DNA of 64,000 nucleotides from Lunularia cruciata (taxonomy: Eukaryota > Streptophyta > Marchantiopsida > Lunulariales > Lunulariaceae), in NCBI GenBank assembly GCA_948567375.1, contig OX419761.1:39656243-39720242 (forward strand). The letters are read 5' to 3'. Of this stretch, positions 1 to 11,430 are shown piece by piece (within the stretch, counting starts at the first letter, position 1; the number at the start of each line of letters is the position of its first letter). The translations under genes and the position numbers were made by a program. The notes under the pieces are model-generated. The model was given only the letters and a program-made list of their open reading frames with translations, searched no databases and had not been told where the DNA came from.

Positions 1-696
1 CCTCCAAAAATGCATCATGCATAGGATCTGTCACACAACATCCATCATTGTCACCTGATCATCTCAGACCAAGTAAAAGTATACTCTAACAAGTGTCATT
101 TGCAAAGCATACAAACGCTCCCTCCAAGCAAGGTATCCACTCTCTTGTGCCATAAAAAACACTATATCCTTGATGGCATCATGGATAGCTATCCTCTATC
201 CTCCAAAAGGACATTGTGTTATATGGACCTTTGTTGCATTTATTGTAGAACCACACTCACAAGTGATTAACAAAGATGCATGCAAGTGGACCAAACCTAG
301 GTAGAACCTCATTGTTATAGAGAAGGTGGTTGGTGCAAGTCCAAATTCCTTAATGCATTGTTGAGCTAACATCCAAGAGCATGCATCCTTGCAAGAGCAA
401 GAGCAAAGGCGTGCTCTAGTGGCCCAGGGAATCGACAAGTCAATTAAGAAATAATGTAGCATATGCTAACATTGTCGCTCTATCAAGGAAGACTGCAAAC
501 CTCTTGTCCAATCTGACGCTAATGAAGCAAAGGATGGAAGGTCCTCTTATTCCCATGGGGATAAACCATCTCTCATTTGTTGCAATAACAGTTGGAGAGA
601 AAAGGATCCCTCCTCCACCTTGGCCACATATGTCTCCAAACTTGGCCTATCAAGCAACCACAAAAAAGAGGAAAGTAGGGGTGTTGAGAGAACCCA
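1..696 (-). mobile_element. LINE (non-LTR retrotransposon) remnant, C-terminal part
   Basis: On the minus strand, around 196-462, decayed coding sequence keeps a cysteine/histidine pattern: CxCG, then about ten residues, HxxxCPFGG. After one stop this runs into RIAIHDAIKDIV and an ESGYLAWRE-like stretch near 110-190. That pattern is what I associate with the C-terminal domain of a widespread plant/algal LINE type. The matching reverse-transcriptase piece lies at 14055-15386 on the same strand, so the two were probably one element before chromovirus A inserted. Family assignment is from memory of the motif. Several stops are present and it cannot be functional. Confidence 0.5.
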
Positions 697-1080
697 TGTA
701 AAAGACCAAGACCGAGGAGAGAAATAGGAGAATGGAAACTCACATTGGGACAATTGAATGAGTAAAACTCCGAATGCCTAGCATGAGCTTTGGCTCTTGT
801 GTTTATAGAAAGCATACAAGGTCCTTGAGAAGCTTCTCAAGAAGCTTCCTTCTAGAAGCCGCTTACTTGGCATGCAAGCTAAGCTAGTTAGAAGCTTCTA
901 GAAGCTTCCTTTTGGAAATTACCTACTTGGGATGCAAGCTAAGCTAGTTGAGAAGCTTCCCAAGAAGCTTCCTAGATACTTCTGGAATATTCTAGGCTAA
1001 TTTGTCTTATTTGCTACTTCATTAGCCATAATAACTTTGTTAGCCCTACTAACTTCGTTGCTAAACTCCATATTGTTACA
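697..1080 (-). repeat. 3' LTR of chromovirus A, rich in heat-shock-element-like arrays
   Basis: 384 bp running, on its own strand, from TGTAACAATATGG to GGTCTTTTACA. It holds GAA/TTC arrays: GAAGCTTCTAGAAGCTTC at 891-908, TTCTGGAATATTC at 980-992, and gapped arrays at 829-848 and 952-971. On the minus strand these lie upstream of the expected TATA position, within probable U3. Related LTRs are at 13700, 22138, 37210, 42343 and 43000. Confidence 0.9.
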
Positions 1081-3603
1081 TATTCCCTCACCGCTAGTTG
1101 GTGACATCCTCATTACTAGTGAAGCTTCCAACTCTTGGATGGCCAACTCCACATTCTGGATATTAGAAAGAGGTTCCCATGTGGCATCATGAAGGAGATA
1201 GCCTTTCCAAAGGACCTTGTACTCCGTATGTTGTTGACGGCTTTGTTAATATGATGACGCATAAGGATACAATCAACTTCATACTCCTCATGATCATTGA
1301 TAGGGACAAGAAGAGAGGGATGTTGGACTCAAGAGGGAAAAGATGAGGTTTCAACTCGGAACAAAGGGTTTCAACTTGGAAACATGAAAGACAAGATGTA
1401 TGCGCATATGACAAGACAAGGCAAGTTAATAAGCAACAAGAGAGATAATTTGGGTGATATCAAAGAGTCCTATCCAATTAGGAGCAAGTTTACAAACTTG
1501 GGTATTAAGTGGGAGAGGGAGGTTATTGGATGAAAGCATGACCTTATCACCAACTTGAAAGTTGAGGATGCAGTGATGGTGATTTTCTTATTGTTTCTGC
1601 CAATTTTCAACAACAAGGAGATGAGTTATGGCTTTTTGGAGGGATTGGGAGATGGTGGTCAAGAAGGTGGAAGTATGAGGGACATGAGACAAGAGAGGAG
1701 CAAGAAGGGAATCTGGAACAAGTGGATCTTGGCCAAAATTGAGAAAGAAAGGAGAGAATTTGGTGCTTGCCTGTTTAGAATTGTTGTATGCAAACTCCGC
1801 AATTGCAAGACATTCATCCCAATTGGTATGGTGAATGTTGACAAAGGCACGAAGTATATCTTCCAAGGTGCAATTGCAAGTTCAGTTTGTCCATCAATTT
1901 GAGGATGATAGGCTATGGACAAAGTAAACTTAGTACCAAGTATTTAGAAGAGTGCTTGCCAAAACTTTCTAATGAAGCAAGAATCACGGTCGGAGATGAG
2001 TACACATGACATCCCATGATGCTTGAATACATTGTCAAAGTAGATTTGCGCCAAGGTTGGAGCATCCATAGTATGAACCATTGGTGCCAAATGGATTTGC
2101 TTACTAAGCTTATCCACAAACACCACAATTGATGTGTGACCTTGCTTTGTCTTGGGCAAGGAGATGATGAGATCCAAGCTCACATGTTCCCAACGAGTAG
2201 CTAGAATGGGAAGTGGTTGAAGGAGTCCACTCGGCTTCTCATTACTGGCCTTGTTGCATTGACAACTCTCACATGATCAGACAAACTCCCGACCATCTTG
2301 TGCCACCACCATTGGCGTTGGAGGGTACCCAAGGTCATGTCCACACCCATGTGACCAGCTATTGGTAAATTATGGGCTTCTTGAAGGCGCACAAGTCGGA
2401 GATCACCTTTGGTTGGAACATAGATCCGGTCCTCATGGAATAGAAGACCTTCCTTGAAGAAGAAGGAGTTGAACTACTTTTTGCATGCTATCATACAACC
2501 ATGTACCATTTGGAAGAAGAGATCTTGTTGTAAAGCTGACCAAAACTTGTTATGGACCTTGGAGTCAATTGACATCATCATAATTGCCGCCATGATGAGA
2601 GGAAGAGACTTCAAATCAGGTTGTCATGATAGAGCAACAGGGATGACATGGAACCAACTTGGTTTGTACTTGAGTTTGATGTCAAACAATTGGAGTTGCT
2701 CCTCCCATTGGTGATGTCTACTCTTCATGTGTTCCAAGTGTAAGGTCTGCAACAATGGTTTGTGATCAATTTGCATGATCACTTGTTTCTCCAAGAGATA
2801 ATGCCTCCATATCTTGGTGGCATATACCATTGTAAGTTGTTCCTCATCTAAAGTAGAGAAATTTATTTTAGTTTTATTTAGTCGACGAGACACAAAGGCA
2901 ATGGGATGTAGTCCATTTGGGAATTCTTGTTGCAACACAGCTCCAATTGCAAAGTTAGAAGCATCAAAATCAACCACACAAGGATCATAGGTGAGGATCA
3001 TATGGTTGAAGAATGGGTCTTGAAGACACCATATGTTTCAACTTTTGGAATGCTTCTTCATGCTTGGTGGTCCATTGGAAGCTCAAGTTCTTCCCCAAGA
3101 GGTCAGTCAATGGTGCAGCCACATGAGCATAATAATGGATGAACCGTCGGTAAAAACTGGCCAATCTATTGTATACCCATACTTTTGTAGCATCCTTCAG
3201 AGTAAACCAATCAGTAATGGCCTTGATTTTTTCCTCTTTCATCTTGATCTCCTCTGATGAGATCTTATGACCCAAAAAGGTAACCTCATGCTACTAAAAG
3301 GCACACTTTGACTTCTTACAAGAAAAATTTCCATTATTGTAGTCGTCTTAGGACTTCTTGCACATGATTCAAGTGTTCTGCATTTGTCTTGCTATAGATT
3401 AAGATATCATCCAAGAACGCCACCATGTACCGATCTAATAGTCCATCCAACACCTAATGCATTTGATCTATGAAGGCTGTTGGAGCATTAGTGAGCCCAA
3501 AAGGTAGAACTCCCTGCTTGAAATGCCCATACCTTTTGCAAAAAGTAGTCTTTTGCACATCATCCCCATCAATGTGGATTTGCCAATAGCCGCTCCAAAG
3601 ATT
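1081..3603 (-). pseudogene. Chromovirus A pol remnant: RT (C-terminal part), RNase H, integrase, chromodomain
   Basis: Read on the minus strand from 3603 downwards: RT thumb with FYRRF (about 3275-2985); RNase H with VVDFDASNFAIGAVLQQ (about 3000-2624); integrase zinc-binding region with the GHMGVDMTLG stretch (2392-2201); integrase core with the VFVDKLSK and VLISDRD segments (2183-1944) and the YHPQIDGQTE segment (1922-1588); and a chromodomain (about 1290-1155) that begins HEEYEVDCIL and, after a frameshift, continues EYKVLWKGYLLHDATWEP. Frameshifts and stops occur throughout. The RT N-terminal half continues at 11431 beyond element B. Confidence 0.85.
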
Positions 3604-4296
3604 TGTAACACCCATTTGTGCAAGTGTGTGGTATTGTGATATTTAGCTTGGTATTACAAGTACTTAAGAGATATTATTTATATAGAGATAAAGAATGGTT
3701 CCATATTAGTCATTGTTAGCTAAATTTAGTCATAGCTAAGATAGAGGGGACCTTACTTTAGAGGAAGTAGAAAAGATGAGCACCACTATTTTGGATTTTA
3801 GTGTGTTGACTTGGTATTATTCCTAGGTGTTTGGCTTTGAGGAAAGAGTTGAGAACTCTTGGGCCCGCAAGCCTTTTTGTTTTGGATTCTTCTTTAGTCC
3901 AAGGATAGCCCATGTGAAGGAATCCTTGACTTAGTGGTTGGGTCAAGATAAGACCACATACTTAGGGAAATATGCACATGTGAATGGATATTCCTTTCTA
4001 CTTTTTGACTTTACTTGACTTTTAGTCTAGTAACTTGAGTTATTGCAATAATTAGTAACTTTGGTACGTAACTATTTCATAAGTATATAAACAAGGGGTG
4101 AGGAGGTACTCATCATCCTTTCATTTACAACTATCTCTCTCTCATTGAGTTCTCTAGTGAGCAATGTCTTGAGTCTTGGAGTGTTAGCCTTGGAGGAGTA
4201 TAATGGAGTTGGGATTCCTTGCCTTCTTAGTCCATGGTGCGCTACCATAATAGCCATCAGAGATTCATCTTGATGTGAGAGACAGGACGGCTCACA
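3604..4296 (+). repeat. 5' LTR of element B
   Basis: 693 bp from TGTAACACCC to GGCTCACA. It carries a TATATAAA box near 4084-4091, on the strand of transcription. Compared with the 3' LTR (10738-11430) it differs at scattered single bases and has a slightly rearranged end next to the primer site. Confidence 0.92.
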
Positions 4297-4300
4297 TGTT

Positions 4301-4319
4301 TGGTTCCGTTGCCGGGACC
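4301..4319 (+). other. Primer-binding site of element B (tRNA-Asp-like)
   Basis: TGGTTCCGTTGCCGGGACC begins five bases after the LTR. Plant Tat/Athila-type elements often use TGGCGCCGTTGCCGGGGA, complementary to tRNA-Asp. This site agrees except at two or three bases, and element C has the identical site, so the variant is a family property rather than decay. Confidence 0.6.
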
Positions 4320-5153
4320 TCTCTAGAAGGTAAGGTAATGTTTTGCGTTCAATTCTACATTAGGCAGAAGGAGGCTATGAGAGCTCACTTGGAGAGAACA
4401 TTAGGAGAGGAGAGGGCTGAATTGATGTTAGAGAACCAAGTTCTATTTGTATACCCTATAGTTCATTATGATGTCTTTGAAGTGATTTTGTACATCTTGT
4501 ACACATGAGAGGATTTGGAGAGATTGTATGAGGTGGATTGCAGATTTTAGGGATTAAGGTGATTTTGGGCAAAATCTCAAGTTTTAGATCTGAACTTGAA
4601 ATTTCTACACATGATAGCTTGGGTTAACTTTTAGTAAACACACTTAGAATTATTGTGAGAGCTATATGCGAATTGTGCTAGAATTTTTGAAAGTTGATAG
4701 GGTAAACTGCTCCCGCAACTGCATGCTCTTTGGAAAATTGTCCAGAGTCTGCAATTTCTTTAATTTTCAATGGATTGTTGTGAAAATTTTCAAGAAAATT
4801 CAGTACATTATAAATCACCTGCTTACATAAAAATTAGAGAGAGATCATTTTTGAATAGGGAGTTATGAGTTTTTGAAGTGAGGGGGTGGTTTTCAGACCA
4901 AATCTGAAATATGTGTGTTGAATAGAAAGGTGTCTAGGCCAAATGGATCAATGAAAAGATCTGAAATTTTTCAGGGAGGAACACCCTGGAGTTTTGACTA
5001 CGTGTACAAAATTTCGGAGGACTTTCACATACAAGTTGAGAGGTCTGAGTGAAATTGTGAGGAAGGGTCAATTCTGCAGAGTGGAGATCTCATGCATGAG
5101 GAGTTTGAGAGTAACAAAAAAACATGTTTGAGTGTTTAGATTCATCTTGGGAA

Positions 5154-5628
5154 CATGGAGGGTCACCAAGAGTGAAAATTGAGACTATGCAAGGTTCCCC
5201 TAGGGTTTGAGGTGATTGTAAGGGTGGATTTGAGGAAAAGAGAGTTTACAATAGAATTTGAAGAGAATGTTGAGATGATCCAAAAACCTACACCAGTTGG
5301 AGGAAAGAGTGAGTCTAAGTGCTTTCTATGTGGAAAGAAGGGACATAAGGAAAGTGCATGTCCATTGACCTTTGAGAGTAAGAGATTGAGAGAAAGGAGA
5401 GGCTTACTTGACTTGGGTTTGCATGTTGGACCTTCTTCACCAAGATTGGGAGTGAGAAGATCTACAACCAAGGAGTTCTGTGAGGTTTGTGGAGTTGAAG
5501 GACTTCCAAAAGGACATGAGTGTACTGGAGTAAAATCACTTTTGGAGACTTTGGTGAAGGATCTTGGAGAGAGTCTTAGTACAACTACAGAAATACTACC
5601 ACCTTCATTAACTAGTTCTCAAGATTAG
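5154..5628 (+). pseudogene. ORF1 of element B: small zinc-finger protein upstream of gag (start broken)
   Basis: Counterpart of the intact ORF1 in element C (44556-45029). The ATG at 5154 is followed at codon 7 by TGA, where C has TGG; the rest stays open to 5628. It keeps a CCHC knuckle (CFLCGKKGHKESAC), a basic stretch (KRLRERR) and a second cluster (CEVCGVEGLPKGHEC). It ends about 225 bp before gag. I do not recognise a wider family. Apart from the early stop it has decayed less than the gag-pol that follows. Confidence 0.6.
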
Positions 5629-5853
5629 TGATGGAGATAATCTTTCAACTTATGGATAAACTATCCATGAGGGTTTGATTAATATGCACTATAGGATTTG
5701 ATGTTGCTATAGAAATCTTGGAGCAACCTGAGCCTTTTGTGTTCCCTAGGGTAGATTACTCTCAAATGGTGTTAGGTATGTACATACTCTATTACTTATG
5801 GAGTGAGAGAAAAGAAACAAAATTGAGAGAAAGAAAGATAGTGAGAGGTTAAG

Positions 5854-8800
5854 ATGGGGAAACTTCCGGTTTTCTTTGGCAAGGATGGAGAAGATGTGGA
5901 GGCCTTTGTGAGAGACTTCAAAAGAGCTTGCATAGGAAACAATGAGAGGAAGAAGAATGAGTTGGCCTCATTATTACCAGATTTCTTTGAGGATGCAGCA
6001 CTTACATGGTATGAGTCAGAATACCAAAAAAAAAAGAGGAGAGAGGGGGAAGAGGAGTCTTGGGAGACTTTGACTTCATAACTCATTGAGAACTTTCTTC
6101 TTGATGAGATTTATGAGAGATTGATGAGTGAGGTTACATTTCTCAAGCAAGGAGATGGAAAGAAAGTGAGGGTCTATGTGGAAAGAGTGGAAAAGTTAGA
6201 GTCCACATTTCGCATAGTGTTGAGGAAGGGTGGAGATGATGTGGAGACTACTATGATTGGCATAGAGGCCATGCTCACCAAGAATTTTGTGGGAGGATTG
6301 AGACCACAAATTAGAAGCAAGGTGAGATATGAGAAACCTTCTTCCAAGGTTGAAGCTATCAAGATTGCAATTTCTATGGAGGAGAGTTTGGAAGGGGATG
6401 AGAGTGATTTGGTGGTGAAGGAGGTTGTGCATCCTCCTCAAGGCTACAAGTATGGTGGAACTTCTCATACTTTGGTGGTAAGGGTTGCACCACAAGTAGT
6501 AGTTGCTCCAGTTCTTGCACCTCCACCAAAAGATCCACTTCAAACCATCACAGAACAACTTGCGGATCTCAAGATCAATGTGGTGCAACTATGGGAGAAG
6601 AGAGAGGTGCATCAGAATGTAGGGAGAGGGCCTAGGAGTTATGGAAACTATCCATATAGAGGAGGCCAACCAGCCAACAATTTCAATGATAGAAATTGTT
6701 TTGGTTGTGGAGAAAGAGGCCATATCCAAAGGAATTGCCGAAATTCCACTGACCATGGAAGAAGGGGTTATGAGGGAGCCAATAGAGGGAAAGAGGGAGG
6801 TAGTGAAACCCAAGTGGCTCCTAATCCAAACAAAGGTAAGGAGTAGCATCCATAGATGTGGTTGAGAGCAAGTATGAGAAGGGAGAGTGCTCAAACTCCA
6901 AGGGTCTTAATTTGGAGCTTTTGGCACAAGAGAAGAAGAGAGCTCATTTTGCAAAGGATGTTCACTCTTCTCAAGGATTTACTCCAAGCAAGGATACTCC
7001 TATATCTACTAGGAGCACTTGCACCTCAACACCATCAACAACAAAGACTCCAAGGAAGAAGTTGAGGATGGAGGACTTCTTGATCTCAAAGCAACAATGG
7101 AACTACAATGTGTTGCAGGATGTTAGTAGTCACAAAGCTAACATCACAATGGGCCAATTGATTGCTTTGAACCCTACCTTGAGAAAGGAGTGTAGAGGTG
7201 GTTTGAGTTCTACAAGGAGCAAGAGGAAGAAGAAGGCAAAAGCTCCAGTATCAATGGGGGTGGTGGATGCCAAGCAAGCACCATGGGAGGCTTGTGAATA
7301 TGCCTCCAAGATTGATGTGAGAATGAATGGTCACAACATCAAGGATGCATTGGTTGATGGAGGATCAGCAATAAATGCCATGTCAGAAAGGTTGATGAAG
7401 AAGTTGGGTATGATACCCTCAAGACCTTCAACATTGTGGTGAGCATAGCAAACAAGCAACAAGTTCAACCAGTAGGGGTGATGGATAAAGTGGTAGTTTC
7501 AATTATGGAAGTTCAAAATCTCATGACTTTCCAAGTCTTGAAGGATTCAAGCTATGACTTACTTCTTGGGAGGCCATGGTTGAGAGCAACACAAACAATT
7601 GATCAATCGCACAAAGGGTACTTGAGGATTGGGCCATCAAACCATAGAGTCACAGTTCTTATGACTAACACCACCAACACTTCACATTCAGATACACCAT
7701 TTTTTGAATATTGGGAATCAGATTCTGAAGAAGGAGCTTCAGGTGTGGACACAAGCATAGAAGTGGAGATTTCCGTGGAGGAGGATGAATCTGAATCTGA
7801 ATCTGATTCAGATGTGTATCCTTTGTGTGCTATGGATTTTTCACCTAAGCCAAAGGTTTTGAAGGACCCAAATAAATCACCATTGACACTTGAGGAGGTA
7901 GAGAGAAGGTTAGCTACCCTCAAGTATGGCCCAAATGTTTCCAAGGAGGAGAAGGTGAGATTTGAGGAGATCTTCCGCAAGTTCATCCATGTTTCTACTT
8001 TTAGTTACAAGGATTTGAAGGAAGTCACCTTGGAGGAGCAAAGATAGAGGTGGAGTCACATGCAAGACCAATCCACCAAAAAAACATCGCATTAGCCTAC
8101 CAATATCTTTGGTTGTGAAGGAGGAGATTGATAAGCTCAAGGAGGCTAGATTTATCAGAATAGAAAGGTAGAGAGGTAGAGAATTCAGAATGGATGTCTC
8201 CAATTGTCATTATGAAGAATGGCAAGCTTTGGGTATGTGTGAATTACAAGAAGGTCAATACTATTACCAAGAAGGACTACTACCCATTGCCATTCATTGA
8301 TGAGATCTTGGAGGAGGTTGTAGGTCATGAGAGGTACAGTTTTGGAGATGGTTATAGTGGATATAACCAAATCAAGATTGCACCAGAGTATCAACAACTC
8401 ACCACATTCACCACACCTTAGGGAACTTACGCTTTCAAGGTCATGCCTTTTGGGCTTTGCAATGCTCCAGCCACATTCCAATGGTTCATGAAGAAGGTAT
8501 TTGGACCTTTCATTGGGAAATTTATGAGAGACTTCATTGATGACTTTTGTGTCTATGGGAGCAAGTAGGAGCACTTTGAACACCTAATCAAGGTCTTGCA
8601 ATGCTTGGATGAGGCAAATGCATCACTCAACCCAGAGAAGTGCATTTTTGGATGTGAAGAAGGTCTACTTTTGGGGCACATCATCTCTAAGGATGGAATA
8701 GTAGTTGATCTTGAGAAGGTGAGGAAAATCTCAGACCTTCCATTCCCTTCAAGCTTGACAAAGTTATGACAATTCTTGGGGATGGTTGGATACTATAGGA

Positions 8801-10689
8801 GGTTTATCTTCTCATTTTCCAACAAGGCTTATGCATTGACTATCTACATGAAGAAGGGTGTAGATTACATGGTGATTTTGGAGGACAAGAAGGCTCTCAA
8901 AGCTTTTGAGGAGCTCAAGCAATCCCTTGTTGAAGCTCCAATTCTTGCTAAACCTGATTGGAGTAAGCCTTTCATCCTCTACACTGATGCATCTAATGTA
9001 GCTATAGGATGCACTCTTAGTCAATTAGACCAAGATGAGCATGATCATCCAATAGCTTCTGCTAGTAGGCAGATGGTTTCAGCAAAGAAGAACTACTCTG
9101 TCACGGAGAGAGAAGGGTTGGCAGTGATCTTTGGTCTCAAGAAGTTTAGACACTACTTGATTGGAGGGAAAGCCACCATTGTCACAGATCACAAGGCTTT
9201 GAAGTACATCTTCAACAAGCCTAATGTTGAAGGGATACTAGCAAGGTGGATGATACTCTTGTCTGAGTATGACTACACCATTGAGGATAGGCCAAGAAAG
9301 AAACATGCAATTGCTGATTTGTTATCTAGAGCCTATGATCATGATGGAGATAAGCCAGTAGATGATTTCTTCCCAGATGAAGAGCTCATGACAATCTTTG
9401 TCACTCAAGAGGTTCCAATGGAGTACAAGGAGATTGTGAATTTTGTGACAAGAGGTAACTATCCAGAAGGGATGCATGCTAGGGAGAGGAAGGCCCTTGC
9501 AGCAAGATCTAGACCTTACACAATGGTGGAGGATATTCTTTTTCACCAAGGAGCAAATGGTCGACTTCGAAGAGCAATGGGTAAGGAAGAGTCTATCCTA
9601 CTCATAAAGGAGTTTCATGAAGGTTTAGTATGTGGAGGACACTTTGCAAGAAAGGTGACTACTTTCAAGATTCTAGATGCAAGTTACTATTGGAGAGGGA
9701 TTTTCAAGGATTGTCTTGATTATTGCAAAACTTGTCATGTTTGTCAAGCATTTGCTAGAAAGTCTACATCCACTCCACCACTTAGATCAATTCCATTGCT
9801 AGGACCTTTTGAGAAGTGAGGAATTGATTTTGTAGGTCCTCTCAATAGAACCCCAAGGAACAATTGGTACATTGTGGTAGTTACTGATTACCTTACCAAG
9901 TGGGTTGAGGCTAGACCATTGAGTGACAAGAATGAAGATGAAATGGGTAAATTTCTTTATGAATGCATTATCATTAGGTTTGGATGCCCTTTAGAGTTTG
10001 TTTCTGATAGAGGAGGAGAGTTTACAGGAAGTATTACTACAGCCATGCTACGACATTTCTCTATCACACATAGAGTAACTACATCCTATAAGCCATTTTC
10101 TAATGGCTTGGCAGAGAGAACCAATCATACCTTGTGCATGATGTTGGCCAAAGATGCAGAAATAGAGGAGGTTAAACATCATTGGGACAAGAGGATTCAT
10201 ATAGTTTTGTGGGAGTATAGGATAACCATGAAGACTTCCACCGGATATTCTCCATTTCAATTGGTATATGGTATTGAGTCTACCTTACCTATTCACTTTG
10301 ATCTTCCTACCTTCCAAAGCATTTATAAGAGATTGAAGAAAGCACAAGGAGGTGATGTAGAGAAGTCAAGGAAGGATCAACTCATGGAGTTGGAAGAGGC
10401 AAGAGCAATTGCTATGGTTCAAGTGGAGCAAGCCCAAAGGAAAAAAAAGGAGAGCTATGACAAGAGGCAAGGCAAGAAGAAGGTGTAGCCTTTCAAAGAA
10501 GGTGATTGGGTAATGTTGTTTGATTCCATTCGATTCAACAGAGTGCAAAAGAAGCTTTTGCCTAATTACTTTGGACCTTTCATAGTGGAGAAGGTGTGGG
10601 GCAATTACACCTATGATCTCAAGGAGTTGGGAAGAAGACACTTTGATATCATTAGCCATGATAAGTTGAAGATGTACCATAGAAGGTAG
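5854..10689 (+). pseudogene. Gag-Pol of element B, multiply broken
   Basis: Starts with MGKLPVFFGKDGED, a retrotransposon Gag core with ALTWYESEYQ (about 5998-6033). A CCHC knuckle CFGCGERGHIQRNC lies near 6700. The protease motif LVDGGSAINAMS is at about 7350-7385, after an acid/serine-rich linker. RT (about 8190-8790) has an FGDGYSGYNQIK segment and an FIDDF active site near 8535. RNase H has FILYTDASNVAIG, and the integrase HHCC zinc site is near 9610-9750. The integrase core runs to the MYHRR terminus. Stops or frameshifts occur near 6079, 6845, 7440, 8045-8190, 8419, 8566, 8768, 9817 and 10486. Confidence 0.85.
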
Positions 10690-10728
10690 AGAGACCTTCA
10701 CTTTGAGGACAAAGTGAAAACTTAGTCC

Positions 10729-10737
10729 GGGGGTAAA
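10729..10737 (+). other. Polypurine tract of element B
   Basis: GGGGGTAAA directly precedes the 3' LTR, the expected position of the plus-strand primer. Element C has the same sequence at the same place. Confidence 0.6.
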
Positions 10738-11430
10738 TGTAACACCCATTTGTGCATGTGTGTGGTATTGTGATATTTAGCTTGGTATTACAAGTACTTA
10801 AGAGATATTATTTATATAGAGATAAAGAATGGTTCCATATTAGTTATGGTTAGCTAAAGTTAGTCATAGCTAAGATAGAGGGGACCTTACTTTAGAGGAA
10901 GTAGAAAAGATGAGCACCACTATTTTGGATTTTAGTGTGTTGACTTGGTATTATTCCTAGGTGTTTGGCTTTGAGGAAAGAGTTGAGAACTCTTGGGCCC
11001 GCAAGCCTTTTTGTTTTGGATTCTTCTTTAGTCCAAGGATAGCCCATGTGAAGGAATCCTTGACTTAGTGGTTGGGTCAAGATAAGACCACATACTTAGG
11101 GAAATATGCCCATGTGAATGGATATTCCTTTCTACTTTTTGACTTTACTTGACTTTTAGTCTAGTAACTTGAGTTATTGCGGTAATTAGTAACTTTGGTA
11201 CGTAACTATTTCACAAGTATATAAACAAGGGATGAGGAGGTACTCATCATCCTTTCATTTACAACTATCTCTTTCTCATTGAGCTCTCTAGTGAGCAATG
11301 TCTTGAGTCTTGGAGTGTTAGCCTTGGAGGAGTATAATGGAGTTGGGATTCCTTGCCTTCTAAGTCCATGGTGCACTACCATAGTAGCCATCAGAGGTTC
11401 ATCTTGAATGAGAGACAGGCCGTCTCATAG
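10738..11430 (+). repeat. 3' LTR of element B
   Basis: 693 bp, from TGTAACACCC to a mutated CTCATA end. It matches 3604-4296 with about twenty differences by eye. Confidence 0.92.

Larger units (their letters stand above)
3604..11430 (+). mobile_element. Ty3/gypsy element B (non-chromodomain), decayed, nested in A
   Basis: A complete but broken LTR retrotransposon of 7,827 bp. Its two LTRs are both 693 bp. It interrupts A's RT: host sequence stops at 3603 with a GATT end and resumes at 11431 with GATCC, so the target duplication is imperfect. By eye, about twenty differences separate the LTRs (roughly 3%), so it is older than its relative C. Layout: LTR, tRNA-Asp-like primer site, about 830 bp leader, ORF1, gag, protease, RT, RNase H, integrase, polypurine tract, LTR. 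No chromodomain follows the integrase. Confidence 0.9.

Noticed and set aside
829..992. AAGCTT-rich blocks in the LTRs as a simple minisatellite.
   Set aside because: The units are not in constant register; the GAA/TTC phase is kept while spacers vary, and sites also include TTCTGGAATATTC, which is not an AAGCTT repeat.
3758..3946. Short antisense open frame repeated in all four B/C LTRs (also near 10892, 43171 and 50290).
   Set aside because: It recurs only because the LTRs are copies; it changes freely with LTR differences, and no start context or domain is visible.
5854..10689. Elements B and C as endogenous pararetroviruses.
   Set aside because: Both have LTRs, a primer site next to the LTR and a clear integrase with HHCC and DDE regions; no movement protein was seen.
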